This document shows, one piece after another, positions 1 through 8,258 of a DNA stretch of 64,000 bases. The notes beneath the pieces were generated by a model. The model saw nothing but the letters and a program-made list of their open reading frames with translations. It ran no database searches and was not told the DNA's origin. How positions within the stretch are numbered: position 1 is the first letter of the stretch; each line of letters starts with the position of its first letter. Source of the stretch: Bifidobacterium biavatii DSM 23969. GTDB taxonomy: Bacteria > Actinomycetota > Actinomycetes > Actinomycetales > Bifidobacteriaceae. The DNA lies in assembly GCF_000741165.1 (NCBI RefSeq), contig NZ_JGYN01000004.1, forward strand, positions 1 through 64,000, in the 5' to 3' direction. The position numbers were made by a program, and so were the translations under genes.

Positions 1-148
1 GGCGACGGGGAGCGGGAGCGACGGGCTGGGACTGAGCGGGCTGGGCCGGCTGAGCGGCGGCGGAATCCGCCGAACGGGACGACGAATCGGGTACAACGTT
101 ATCTGCGGCTCCGGCGTCACCGAAGCCCTCATGGTTCACACTGGGCAC
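1..148 (-). CDS. N-terminal fragment of an Ala/Pro/Gln-rich protein, truncated by the window edge
   Basis: An open frame runs from a GTG at 148 to the left edge without a stop. The upstream AGGAG is four to five bases from that GTG; a second in-frame GTG lies at 139. The 49 visible residues are acidic at first, then become repeats of Ala, Pro and Gln. This is a disordered leader, so family assignment is not possible from what is present. Actinobacterial RNase E/G proteins often have such leaders, and that is one candidate, but it is a guess. The gene lies 267 bases downstream of dapE on the same strand and may be co-transcribed or have its own promoter. Confidence 0.45.
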   Translation of the reverse strand, partial: MPSVNHEGFGDAGAADNVVPDSSSRSADSAAAQPAQPAQSQPVAPAPRR

Positions 149-415
149 AATGCTCCTAACGACGCGCTGCAATCACGTCGTCTATGTCAAAGCCCCATGC
201 GGCTGTCACACCACGCTCTCACCGTGGCCGCGCATCGATTGCGCCCGCATAAAGCAACGGTCAAAAAGTCCTTGCTGCGACGGCGGACACCGGCCACGCG
301 GAATTCACACGCGAGGGGATCGACGCCATCGGTTGCTGCGGCGGCTTGCAGCACCGCCACTCTCAAGTATGACACAAGAATTGACAATCGGTGAACAACG
401 ACGGAATCGCGACGT

Positions 416-1666
416 CTACCGAAGCCACGTCTCCAGAATGTCGGCAAGCAGGGCGAGTTCGGACTCGGGAAGCTGCTCGTCGTGCTTGTGGGCGAGCAAC
501 GGGCTGCCGGCGCCAAGGTTCACGGCCGGAATGCCGAGGATCGCGAACCGCGCCACGTCGGTCCATCCGAGCTTGGCGAGCGGGTCACGGCCCGTGCGCT
601 CCTTGACGAGGCGGGACAGCGAGACGGCCAGCGGCGAATCCATGCCCGGGCGGGCGCTCGGCGATTCGTCCTTCATCTCGATGCCGAAACCCTCGAACAT
701 GCCGCCCGTGGCGACGTGCTCGCCGTTGCCGAGCTCCGCGCCGCAGTCCGCGCCCATCATGAGCGCCTTGGCCTCGGCGATCGTCTTGTCGGGCGCGAAC
801 CGGTAGTTGACGTGCACGCGGCATTCGTCGGGGATCACGTTCGTGCCCTTGCCGCCGGAAATCAGCGTCGCATTCACGCCCTCGCGGTAGACGAGGCCGT
901 CCACCGACACGTCGGCAGGCTCGTACGCGGCCAGGCGGTTCAGGATCTCGGCGGCCTTGTGGATCGCGTTGTCGCCCATCCACGCGCGCGCCGAATGCGC
1001 GGCCACGCCGTGCGTGACCACGTCGAAGCGCATCGTGCCGTTGCACCCGCCCTCGATGCCGCAGTCGGTCGGCTCGCCGATGATCGCGAAGTCGCCGGTG
1101 ATCCAGTCGGGATGGCTTTCGACCACCTTGCGCAGGCCGTTCTTCTCGGCGGCGACCTCCTCGTGGTCGTAGAACACGTAGGTCAGGTCGTACTTCGGAT
1201 CGATGCCGCCGGTCGTACGGTCATCACCACCGCCGTTAAGCGCAGCGGCCAGGTATAGCATCACCGCGTCGGACGCCTTCATGTCGGTCGCGCCGCGGCC
1301 CCACAGCACGCGTTCGCCCGGGTGGGAGGCGGCCACGTCCTCGCGGATCAGCGGATCGCCGGGCTCGAGCCAGCGCGGAGGGAAGTTGTCAATCACCGGC
1401 ACCGTGTCGATATGGCCGGCCAGGATCACGCGCTGTGGCTTGCCGAAATCCGTGCTCGCCACCACCGTGTCGCCGTGGCGGCGCACGGTCAGGTGCGATT
1501 GTCTGCGCAGAAACTTCTCCACCTCGTCCGCAAGCGGCGTTTCATCGTCGCTTACCGAATATGCTCCCATGATCTGTTCGAGCAGGGCCGCAAGCGCCTG
1601 TTCGCGCGTCGCTCCTGCGGGAAAACCAAGTTCGGTCGCCGTCTGCTGTGCCAGTTCGTTCGTCAT
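416..1666 (-). CDS. dapE: Succinyl-diaminopimelate desuccinylase (M20 family)
   Basis: This cytoplasmic metallohydrolase removes succinate from N-succinyl-LL-diaminopimelate, giving LL-diaminopimelate for lysine and peptidoglycan. The 416-residue product shows the M20 metal sites: GHIDTV at about 84-89 (His85, Asp87), RGATDMK at about 124-130 (bridging Asp128) and DHEEV at 166-170 (general base and metal-binding Glu pair). A C-terminal LGAGSPLLAHKHDE segment supplies the last metal His region. The start chosen is MTNELAQ at 1666; an ATG three codons earlier (1675) is possible, while a longer reading frame to 1816 lacks family similarity. The gene stands alone between the partial gene to its left and a divergent carrier gene. 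lysA, the last step of the same pathway, is 26 kb away. Confidence 0.88.
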   Translation of the reverse strand: MTNELAQQTATELGFPAGATREQALAALLEQIMGAYSVSDDETPLADEVEKFLRRQSHLTVRRHGDTVVASTDFGKPQRVILAGHIDTVPVIDNFPPRWLEPGDPLIREDVAASHPGERVLWGRGATDMKASDAVMLYLAAALNGGGDDRTTGGIDPKYDLTYVFYDHEEVAAEKNGLRKVVESHPDWITGDFAIIGEPTDCGIEGGCNGTMRFDVVTHGVAAHSARAWMGDNAIHKAAEILNRLAAYEPADVSVDGLVYREGVNATLISGGKGTNVIPDECRVHVNYRFAPDKTIAEAKALMMGADCGAELGNGEHVATGGMFEGFGIEMKDESPSARPGMDSPLAVSLSRLVKERTGRDPLAKLGWTDVARFAILGIPAVNLGAGSPLLAHKHDEQLPESELALLADILETWLR

Positions 1667-2140
1667 GCGCCTCATCGTAGCGGGTTCCGCCCTTCCATTC
1701 CCCGCCCGTCCCAAGTTCCGGGTGCCGCGGCATGAAACAAGCGACACCGCTCCTGATCTTTCTCCTTTCTCAAAATCCAGCGGTGAATTGCGTTCCGTGA
1801 CAAAGGCTTTTTGCAAACCGAGAGGTGTTCTCGTCCCGCAAGACCGTCAACCGGCACCGGATCCGTGAAACTCCCGGAGGAATTCAGGGGCATACCGCGC
1901 CCGGCCGCCGCTCAATTTTGAAGAAGGCCTCGGCGGATGCCAAAAATCACCGCTCAATGTGCAGAAAACCTCACCGAGCCGTCTCGGTCACCCGTAATGC
2001 GACCTGCGATAAGACCCCGCCACACAATTAGACGGCGTGTGGCAGTATGGGATAGGTTTCAGATTCGCGGGGCCCGCGCAAACGCAACGCCCGCGGAACA
2101 TGCGGTGTTTTTCGGCCGAAGGCAGCGGAAAAGAGGGATT
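1667..2140. other. Divergent intergenic region, dapE / AEC carrier
   Basis: This 474-base stretch lies between two divergent starts. I see no convincing gene, RNA or repeat in it. Its right end carries AAGAGGGA just before the carrier ATG, a plausible ribosome-binding site. Promoters for both genes should lie here, but no box is good enough to mark. Confidence 0.5.
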
Positions 2141-3082
2141 ATGACGGGTTTGTTGAGTGCAATGGAAGGCTTCTGCGTCATCGGCATCGTAATTTTTGCG
2201 GGATACATAGCCGCGCGCATGCAGATCGGCGGCTCGAGCGCGCAGATGGTGCTCAACAGGTTCAGCTTCTTCGTGTCGAGTCCGTGCCTCATGTTCGCGA
2301 TCATGGCGAAGGAGCCGATCTTCGATATCTTCCATTCGTCGATCGTCGTGGCGTTCTTCTCTGCGATGCTGGTGGGCGTGGTCTTCCTGATCCTCAACCG
2401 CATGTTCTTCCACATGAGCGCGCCGGACGCGATCATCGGCTCGCTCAACTCGCTGTATCTGAATTCGAACAACATCGGCCTGCCGATCGCCACGTACATT
2501 CTCGGCAACGGCGCGCTCGTCGCGCCGATTCTGGTCATGCAGCAGGCGCTGTTCACGCCGATCGGCCTGACCGCGCTCGACGTGACCACCAAGGGCAAGG
2601 TGTCGGCCAAGGCGATTCTCAAGCAACCCCTGCATCAGCCGCTGCTTATCGGCTCGCTGCTGGGCATTCTGCTGTCGGCCGTCAACGCGAAGACCGGCTG
2701 GTTCATTCCGAACTTCCTGTACGACCCGATCAACATGATCGGCGAGTCCGCGGTGCCGATGATCCTGATGGCGTTCGGCATGTCGTTGCACGGCACGAAG
2801 CCGCTGCAGCAGAAAGGCGACATTCCAGCGATCTTCACGGTGGCCGTGCTCAAGAACATTGTCATGCCGATCATCGCGTTCCTGCTCGCGTACTTTGTGA
2901 TGGGCTTCCGCGGCAGCGTGCTGTACGCGTGCGTGGTGCTCGCCGCGCTGCCGACCGGCCAGAACGTGTACAACTATGCGGCGCGCTACAACGTGGGCCT
3001 CACGTTCGCGCGCGACGGCATTTTGATCTCGACGCTCACCAGCCCGGTGTTCATCGCGATCATCGCCGCATTGCTGAGCTAG
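2141..3082 (+). CDS. AEC-family (auxin efflux carrier-like) membrane transporter
   Basis: This 313-residue integral membrane protein is probably a secondary transporter of organic acids, as in MleP/MdcF-type AEC carriers; the substrate cannot be told. It has about ten hydrophobic segments in two halves. The N-terminal half includes a helix near residues 5-25 and a conserved NSNNIGLPIA motif near 110-120. The C-terminal half has the ALPTGQNVYNYA motif near 275-290, matching the discontinuous helices typical of the family. The ATG at 2141 follows AAGAGGGA and gives the expected length; a longer frame from 1937 adds a hydrophilic extension unlike the family. The final 29 bases recur at 3161-3189. 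Confidence 0.82.
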   Translation: MTGLLSAMEGFCVIGIVIFAGYIAARMQIGGSSAQMVLNRFSFFVSSPCLMFAIMAKEPIFDIFHSSIVVAFFSAMLVGVVFLILNRMFFHMSAPDAIIGSLNSLYLNSNNIGLPIATYILGNGALVAPILVMQQALFTPIGLTALDVTTKGKVSAKAILKQPLHQPLLIGSLLGILLSAVNAKTGWFIPNFLYDPINMIGESAVPMILMAFGMSLHGTKPLQQKGDIPAIFTVAVLKNIVMPIIAFLLAYFVMGFRGSVLYACVVLAALPTGQNVYNYAARYNVGLTFARDGILISTLTSPVFIAIIAALLS

Positions 3083-3189
3083 CGAAATCGCGATGAACCG
3101 TCGCAGCACAGCCGCTCCCCTCGCCTACGGACAGTCTGGACTGTCCGCTTAACGGCTCGGCATCGCGATCATCGCGGCGTTGCTGAGCT
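3052..3189 (+). repeat. Imperfect direct repeat of the carrier gene 3' end
   Basis: Bases 3052-3080, the last codons of the carrier gene, recur at 3161-3189 with 27 of 29 bases identical and a period of 109 bases. The second copy is read in antisense as the last codons of the HAD gene. Between the copies lies a palindrome-bearing element at 3113-3160. Confidence 0.85.
3113..3160. repeat. Palindromic intergenic element, copy A
   Basis: The element has TCGCCTA, then a hairpin with GGACAGTC and GACTGTCC arms, then CTTAACGGCTCGG. The same order of motifs is found at 15906-15954, and a related palindrome lies at 28511-28533. It sits between convergent genes (carrier and HAD), where it could also act as a transcription terminator, although no T-run follows. 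Confidence 0.7.
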
Positions 3190-3918
3190 GAGCGGGTCGA
3201 GCGCCCGCAGGTCGCTGACGACCGGGCATCCCACGGCCGTCGGATCCAGAGGGACCCGCGCGCAGGCGTTGACGCCGATGACGCGCACGCCTGCGGCCCG
3301 CGCGGAGGCGATGCCGGAGGCGGAGTCCTCGAAGGCGAGGCACTCCCCCGGCGATAGGGCGTCTGGTAGCCGGTAGCCCGACTGTATTTCGGCTGACGTA
3401 CGCTGACGCTGACCGGCCTGCTGCTGATTGCCCGCCTGCCGGCCCAGCCATTCGCCGGCCACCCGCACGCCCGCCGCGTATGGCGCAGGATCCGGCTTGT
3501 GCGCAAGCGCGTCATCACCGCTCACTATGCCGACAAACGTCCCGACGGGCGCAGCCACCACTACCCGTTCGGCCAGCGAGCGCGGAGAACCGGTGACCAG
3601 TACCGAGGGAATCCCTTCACGAACCAAAGCCGTCATGAGATCCCACGCGCCCGGCGTCCACGGCACCGAATCCGGGAAAAGGTCGTACTGTCGAGTCACA
3701 TCCGCGATCAGCGAGTCGATAATGCGATCGTCCGTCTCGTTCACCCCGGCCTCGCGCAGCACGCGCGCACATACGGGCAACGGGGCCGCGGTGAGACGAC
3801 GTGACAATCCGTCGCTCCACGTGACCCCGTGCCGCTCGGCGCAGCGGCGTTCCGCGGCGACCCACATCGGATCGGAATCGACCAGCGTGCCGTCCAGATC
3901 CCACAGCACCGCCCGCAT
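3169..3918 (-). CDS. HAD-superfamily phosphatase, beta-phosphoglucomutase-like
   Basis: This is a 249-residue cytoplasmic haloacid dehalogenase-type hydrolase. Motif I, WDLDGT, gives nucleophile Asp7 and acid/base Asp9. Motif II is VTGSPR, followed by a KPDP segment (motif III Lys) and motif IV EDSASG with the Mg-binding acids. An alpha-helical cap lies between motifs I and II. A Gln/Arg-rich insert of about 24 residues sits between motifs III and IV and is unusual. The ATG at 3918 begins nine bases from the stop of the GH35 gene, suggesting translational coupling in one operon; a hexose-phosphate substrate is plausible but not shown. The last six residues are encoded by a duplicated copy of the neighbouring carrier gene's end, so the C-terminus may not be ancestral. 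Confidence 0.8.
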   Translation of the reverse strand: MRAVLWDLDGTLVDSDPMWVAAERRCAERHGVTWSDGLSRRLTAAPLPVCARVLREAGVNETDDRIIDSLIADVTRQYDLFPDSVPWTPGAWDLMTALVREGIPSVLVTGSPRSLAERVVVAAPVGTFVGIVSGDDALAHKPDPAPYAAGVRVAGEWLGRQAGNQQQAGQRQRTSAEIQSGYRLPDALSPGECLAFEDSASGIASARAAGVRVIGVNACARVPLDPTAVGCPVVSDLRALDPLSSATPR

Positions 3919-3926
3919 CGCCACGC

Positions 3927-6224
3927 TCACGCCTTGCGGAACGCCACTTCGTACACGGGCTTCACGGCCACGGACTCCAGCGAGGCGATCTGCTCGTCGG
4001 CGTGCTCCATGCGCGCGGCCATCGGCGAGTCGACGTTCACGTTCACGCCCTTCTTGAGCGGCGTGATCACAAACACGAGTCGGTTGCCGGCGGCGCGCAC
4101 CCGGGCGGCGTTCTCCTTCATGCCGATGTCCCACACGTCGCCGTTGCAGAAGTTGTCGCTCAGAAGCTCCGCGTTCGCGAACATCCAGCCGATGTCGCCC
4201 ATGTAGCGCACCTGCAGCAGCACGTCCTTGACGTGGTCGCCGTCCATGAAGTCGTCGGGCAGGGTGATGGCGTACCGCTTGTCGCTGAGCTGTTCGACCT
4301 TCGGTTCGACGTGCGTCGGCTGCAGCGAGACGGTGAGCGAGCCGAGCGGCGATTCCCCGTCCATGACGTCCGTTTCACCGTTGCCGGCGGCGAGATAGCC
4401 GGCCGGGTAAGTTTCGACGCGCACGTCGCCGTCGGTCGTTTCGACGCGGATTTCGTCGCCGTCGCGGTAGGCCGCGCCCGGCGCGAACACGAGCGCCTCG
4501 CCGTCGATCACGGTCAGCCTGTCGGCCTTGGCGCGGCTGAGCACGACCACGTCGACCGACGCGGCGCCCGCCGTATCGCCGCCGCGCACGGTGAACTTCT
4601 GGAAGTCGGCCTCGCCGTCCACGTCGATCACGGTGCCGTCGGCGAAACGCATCCACGCACGGCCCATGCCGTCGGGGCGCAGGAACACGAACGTGCGTCG
4701 TGCGGCGCCCGGCAGCGTGACCACGGTGACGGGCTGCACGGTCGCAGCAACGAGCGTCACGCCGTCGAGGTCCATGTTGAACGGCAGCACGCAGTTCTCC
4801 TCCGGCGCGAGTCCGATGCCGTCGAACGTCACGTGGCTGCCGTCGGCGAGCGCGATCTCGATCGTCTCTCCGTGCTTGGCGACCATCTCGTCGTGGTCCT
4901 GGAAGTTGTTGACGAACACGAATCCGGAGCGTCCGTCGGTGCGCACGCAGTAGCGCAGGCGCTCGCGGTTGGTCGGTTCGATGCCGGCCTGGTCGGCGGG
5001 TACGACGACGTCCATCGGCACGAAGCGTTCGGCGAACGTGGAGCCGAAGTAGTGCAGGGTCTTCATGCGGCCGTACGATTCGCGCACCTGCCCGTATTCG
5101 CCGAGTCCGGACTGGTAGTCGTAGGATTTCTTCGGCACCTGGCCTTCGTTGAGGTAGACGCCGTGGCCGGTCGGGTTGGTGCCGCCGTGGTACATGTAGT
5201 AGCCGAGGAAGTTGCAGCCGGATGCCATTTTGATGTTGGTCATCGCGTCGACGGATTTCATTGGCAGCACGAAGCGGTAGTTGTACGAGTTGGTCATGCC
5301 GCCGCCCATTTCGCAGCACGCGTACGGCTTGTCCTCGGGCTGGTAGCTCGGGTCGAATTCGTCGCCGCGCGGGCAGCTGTTGGAGTGGAAGTCGCGGTAC
5401 AGGTACTCGTCGGTGACGGGATGGTCGCCGCCGTGCGCGTAGAACAGCCATGGACGGTACGCGTAGCCGCCCCACAGCGGCAGCACGTCGTCGGGCACGG
5501 GCGCGCCGCCCCAGCCGGTGGCCGTGTAGAACGGCACGTCGATGCCGACTTCGTGCGCGATGCCGCGCAGCGCCTCAAGATAGGCGATGCCGTCGGAGCC
5601 GCCGGGCACCCATTCGTCGGAGATGCCGGTGGTCATTTCCCACGGAGCGGACGAGTGCATGTACTCGTTGTCGAGCTGCGCGCCGATGATCGGGCCGCCC
5701 TGGTCGAACAGCAGGCCGTCGACCTGCTCGTGGATCTTCGTGTACAGTTCGCGCACTTCTGCGAGCCAGCCGGCGTCGAGCGAGCGGGCCTCGTAGTCCT
5801 TGCCGTACACCCAGTCGGGCACGCCGCCGTTGCGCACTTCGCCGTGGTCGAACGGGCCCATGCGCAGGATCATGTACATGCCGTGCTTGGCGCACAGTTC
5901 GGTGAACTTACGCAGGTTCTTCGAGCCGGTGAAGTCCCACTGGCCTTCGATTTCCTCGTGGTGGTTCCAGAACACGTAGTTGGCGATCACGTTGACGCCG
6001 CCGGCCGCGCATTTGGCGAGTTCGTCGTCCCAGCGGGACTCGTCCATGCGGGAGAAGTGGAATTCGCCGCTGACGCCGAAGAACGGCTTGCCGTCGAGCG
6101 TCATGTAGTAGTTGGTGAAGTCGATTTCGTGGCCGTCGGGGCTGGTGTTGCGCGTGCGGTCGACGATGTCGAATGGTCGGATCGGTCGCTTGACGAAGTT
6201 GGTCAGATCGACGACGTGGTTCAT
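3927..6224 (-). CDS. GH35-like beta-galactosidase
   Basis: This 765-residue protein has no signal peptide and should act in the cytoplasm, removing terminal beta-galactose from imported oligosaccharides. The N-terminal half is a TIM barrel: GEFHFSRM near 53-60 and PFDHGEVRNGG near 124-134 form the substrate pocket. Glu187 in AQLDNEY is the likely acid/base and Glu305 in CCEMGGG the likely nucleophile. The motifs are divergent from textbook GH35 (ENEYG), so a related clan A family is possible. The C-terminal 350 residues are beta-rich. It is the middle gene of a probable transcript: binding protein, GH35, HAD. This context points to galactan or galacto-oligosaccharide use. Confidence 0.78.
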   Translation of the reverse strand: MNHVVDLTNFVKRPIRPFDIVDRTRNTSPDGHEIDFTNYYMTLDGKPFFGVSGEFHFSRMDESRWDDELAKCAAGGVNVIANYVFWNHHEEIEGQWDFTGSKNLRKFTELCAKHGMYMILRMGPFDHGEVRNGGVPDWVYGKDYEARSLDAGWLAEVRELYTKIHEQVDGLLFDQGGPIIGAQLDNEYMHSSAPWEMTTGISDEWVPGGSDGIAYLEALRGIAHEVGIDVPFYTATGWGGAPVPDDVLPLWGGYAYRPWLFYAHGGDHPVTDEYLYRDFHSNSCPRGDEFDPSYQPEDKPYACCEMGGGMTNSYNYRFVLPMKSVDAMTNIKMASGCNFLGYYMYHGGTNPTGHGVYLNEGQVPKKSYDYQSGLGEYGQVRESYGRMKTLHYFGSTFAERFVPMDVVVPADQAGIEPTNRERLRYCVRTDGRSGFVFVNNFQDHDEMVAKHGETIEIALADGSHVTFDGIGLAPEENCVLPFNMDLDGVTLVAATVQPVTVVTLPGAARRTFVFLRPDGMGRAWMRFADGTVIDVDGEADFQKFTVRGGDTAGAASVDVVVLSRAKADRLTVIDGEALVFAPGAAYRDGDEIRVETTDGDVRVETYPAGYLAAGNGETDVMDGESPLGSLTVSLQPTHVEPKVEQLSDKRYAITLPDDFMDGDHVKDVLLQVRYMGDIGWMFANAELLSDNFCNGDVWDIGMKENAARVRAAGNRLVFVITPLKKGVNVNVDSPMAARMEHADEQIASLESVAVKPVYEVAFRKA

Positions 6225-6237
6225 GATGTTGCCTCGC

Positions 6238-6272
6238 TTGGTTGCGTGTGTTGGTTGGTTGCGTGTGTTGGT
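6238..6272. repeat. Short tandem repeat upstream of the GH35 gene
   Basis: TTGGTTGCGTGTG occurs twice in a row followed by a partial third unit (TTGGTTG). It lies 14 bases before the GH35 ATG, within the 180-base gap after the binding-protein gene. It could affect leader-RNA folding or be neutral slippage. Confidence 0.6.
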
Positions 6273-6404
6273 TGACGATTGCTTGATGATCGGCCGCGTT
6301 GATGGCCGCCTTGATGGCCGCGGCAGTGTTCGGCCGCGCGACGCGTTGTGCGCGCACGCGCGGCCGGTTTGCGTATGACGCTGGAATGGCGGGAATGCCG
6401 CGGC

Positions 6405-8006
6405 TTACTTGGTGTACTTGTCGTACCACTTCTGCCACAGGGTGACGTTGTCGTCCATGCCGAGCTGCTTGAGCTTGGCGACAAAGTCGCTGAACTCGCC
6501 GTCCACACCGCCGGAGACGATCCAGCGGGAGATCACCGGCATCGCGTAGTCGAACATCTGCGTGTCGTTGTTGGAGATGGTCGTCGAGTCGGTTTCGTCG
6601 GGGCGCACGTAGTCGGGCAGCACGTCCTTGGTCAGGTCGAAGTGCTTGTACTGTTCGGCGTACACGTCGTCGGCCTTGCGGAACGATTCGAGGAAGTTCA
6701 CGTTGTCGACGGTGATGCCGTCGGGCACCCAGCCGGCCGCGCTTTCGCCGCCGAGCGACGGGCTCTTGCCGTCATCGTTCCACGAGTCGTAGTAGGCGTC
6801 GGTGAGCTTGTACTTGGTGTCGGATTCCTTGGTCATGTATTCGGGCACCGCGCCGTAGATCTGCTCGAGCGTGGTTTCCGGGTCGTACAGCGCGTTGACG
6901 ATCTTGAGGATCGCCTCCATGTTGGGCGCGTCCTTCTTCACGGCCACGCGGTTGTTGGCGAACATGGTGGTTTCCACCGAGCCGTCCCATGTCACCTCGT
7001 CGGCCGACATGCCGGGGCCTGCCGGGGCGGGCATGGCCACGTACTGGTCGCCCAGATCGCCGAAGTCGGTGGCCGCGTAGGCGAACGCGACGCCGACCTG
7101 CGCGGTTTTGCCGTCGGACTTGAGTTCGGCGGTGTACTTTTCGGATGCCTTGGTGATCGCGTCGGATGGGATGAGTCCCTTGCTCATGAGTTCGTGCAGG
7201 TACTTGACGACCTGCTTGAATTCGTCGATGGCCATGAAGTTGCCGACCTTACCGTCCTTGACGTAGATGCCCTGCTGCGAGGCGCCCGAGTTGAAGTGGG
7301 TGACGATGCCCAGCGAGTTGAGGAACAGGAACGGGTTGTACCAGCTCGGTCCGAAGCCGGACGCGTCGAATTTGACGATGTTCATCGGGATTTCGTCGGC
7401 TTTGCCGTTGCCGTTCGGATCCTGCGTCTTGAACGCCTCGAGCACCTTCTCGAGCTCGTCCCACGTCTTGGGGATTTGCAGGCCGAGCTTGTCGAGCCAG
7501 GTCTTGTTGATGAGCATGTGCTGGCCGGAACCGTAGTACTGTTCGCCGCGGTCGGAGGGCAGCACGTACACCTTGCCTTCGGGGTTGGCGACGAGCTTCT
7601 TGGCGTTCGGCTTGGTTTCGAGGAATTCCTTGACGTTGGGCATCTGGTCGAGATGCTGGGTCAGTTCCTCGAACTGGGGCATCTGGTCGGCGTCGGACGG
7701 GTCGAACGCGGCGATGGAGATGTCCGGCACGGAGCCGGAGGCGAGCATCGGGTTCTTCTGCTGCGTCCACGCGGTGCCGCCGACCTGCGACCATTTGATC
7801 GTGCAGTCGCATGCCGCGGTGAGCTTCTTGGTCCATGCCAGATCCTTGAGGGACCGGACTTCGGAGCGGGTGACGACCATGACCTCGACGAGCGGCTTGC
7901 CGTTCTTGTCGGTGGCGCCGGCCTGGGTCGTGCCGCCGCATCCGGCGAGCACGGTTGCCAACGCGGCGCTTGCGGCCATTCCCGTTATGATTTTCCTGCT
8001 GTTCAT
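6405..8006 (-). CDS. Extracellular sugar-binding lipoprotein of an ABC importer (CUT1 type)
   Basis: This 533-residue lipoprotein should capture oligosaccharides at the cell surface and deliver them to an ABC permease. The start at 8006 follows GAAGGAGC and gives a signal peptide with positive MNSRK, a hydrophobic core and lipobox LAGC, so Cys24 becomes the lipidated N-terminus. The mature part has the length and Asp/Trp/Tyr-rich pockets of long family 1 (LplA/YtcQ-like) solute-binding proteins. It precedes GH35 by 180 bases on the same strand. No permease or ATPase gene is nearby, so it must use components encoded elsewhere. The substrate, probably a galactan-derived oligomer, is inferred from the neighbours. 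Confidence 0.82.
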   Translation of the reverse strand: MNSRKIITGMAASAALATVLAGCGGTTQAGATDKNGKPLVEVMVVTRSEVRSLKDLAWTKKLTAACDCTIKWSQVGGTAWTQQKNPMLASGSVPDISIAAFDPSDADQMPQFEELTQHLDQMPNVKEFLETKPNAKKLVANPEGKVYVLPSDRGEQYYGSGQHMLINKTWLDKLGLQIPKTWDELEKVLEAFKTQDPNGNGKADEIPMNIVKFDASGFGPSWYNPFLFLNSLGIVTHFNSGASQQGIYVKDGKVGNFMAIDEFKQVVKYLHELMSKGLIPSDAITKASEKYTAELKSDGKTAQVGVAFAYAATDFGDLGDQYVAMPAPAGPGMSADEVTWDGSVETTMFANNRVAVKKDAPNMEAILKIVNALYDPETTLEQIYGAVPEYMTKESDTKYKLTDAYYDSWNDDGKSPSLGGESAAGWVPDGITVDNVNFLESFRKADDVYAEQYKHFDLTKDVLPDYVRPDETDSTTISNNDTQMFDYAMPVISRWIVSGGVDGEFSDFVAKLKQLGMDDNVTLWQKWYDKYTK

Positions 8007-8188
8007 TCTTTTGCTCCTTCGCAAGGGGTCCGCACGTCTTCGATGCGGTTTGTGGTGTTCCTCTTGGTTTTTACTATACCGTCGAACCGCGTTGCCTTCG
8101 CTCGAGAAATTGCCAGTAGATATCAAAATGTTGCTTGCGTATGACCGTTGGCCTACCGGCGTTTGCCGCATGCACATCGCCACATACG

Positions 8189-8229
8189 CGTTGGCGCGCA
8201 GACGATCGTCCATCGTCTGCGCGCCAACG
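8189..8229 (-). terminator. Perfect 18-bp hairpin after the GH53 gene
   Basis: Arms at 8189-8206 and 8212-8229 are exact inverted repeats with a five-base loop. It lies 30 bases after the GH53 stop and about 180 bases upstream of the binding-protein ATG, so it separates two transcripts. It has no long T-run. Confidence 0.8.
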
Positions 8230-8258
8230 TCGACTACGCCTTATGCCTATGTCACCGG

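Noticed and set aside
4002-6275. An open frame of about 757 codons on the plus strand
   Set aside because: Antisense of the GH35 gene; composition (His, Val, Arg) and lack of ribosome-binding site argue against it.
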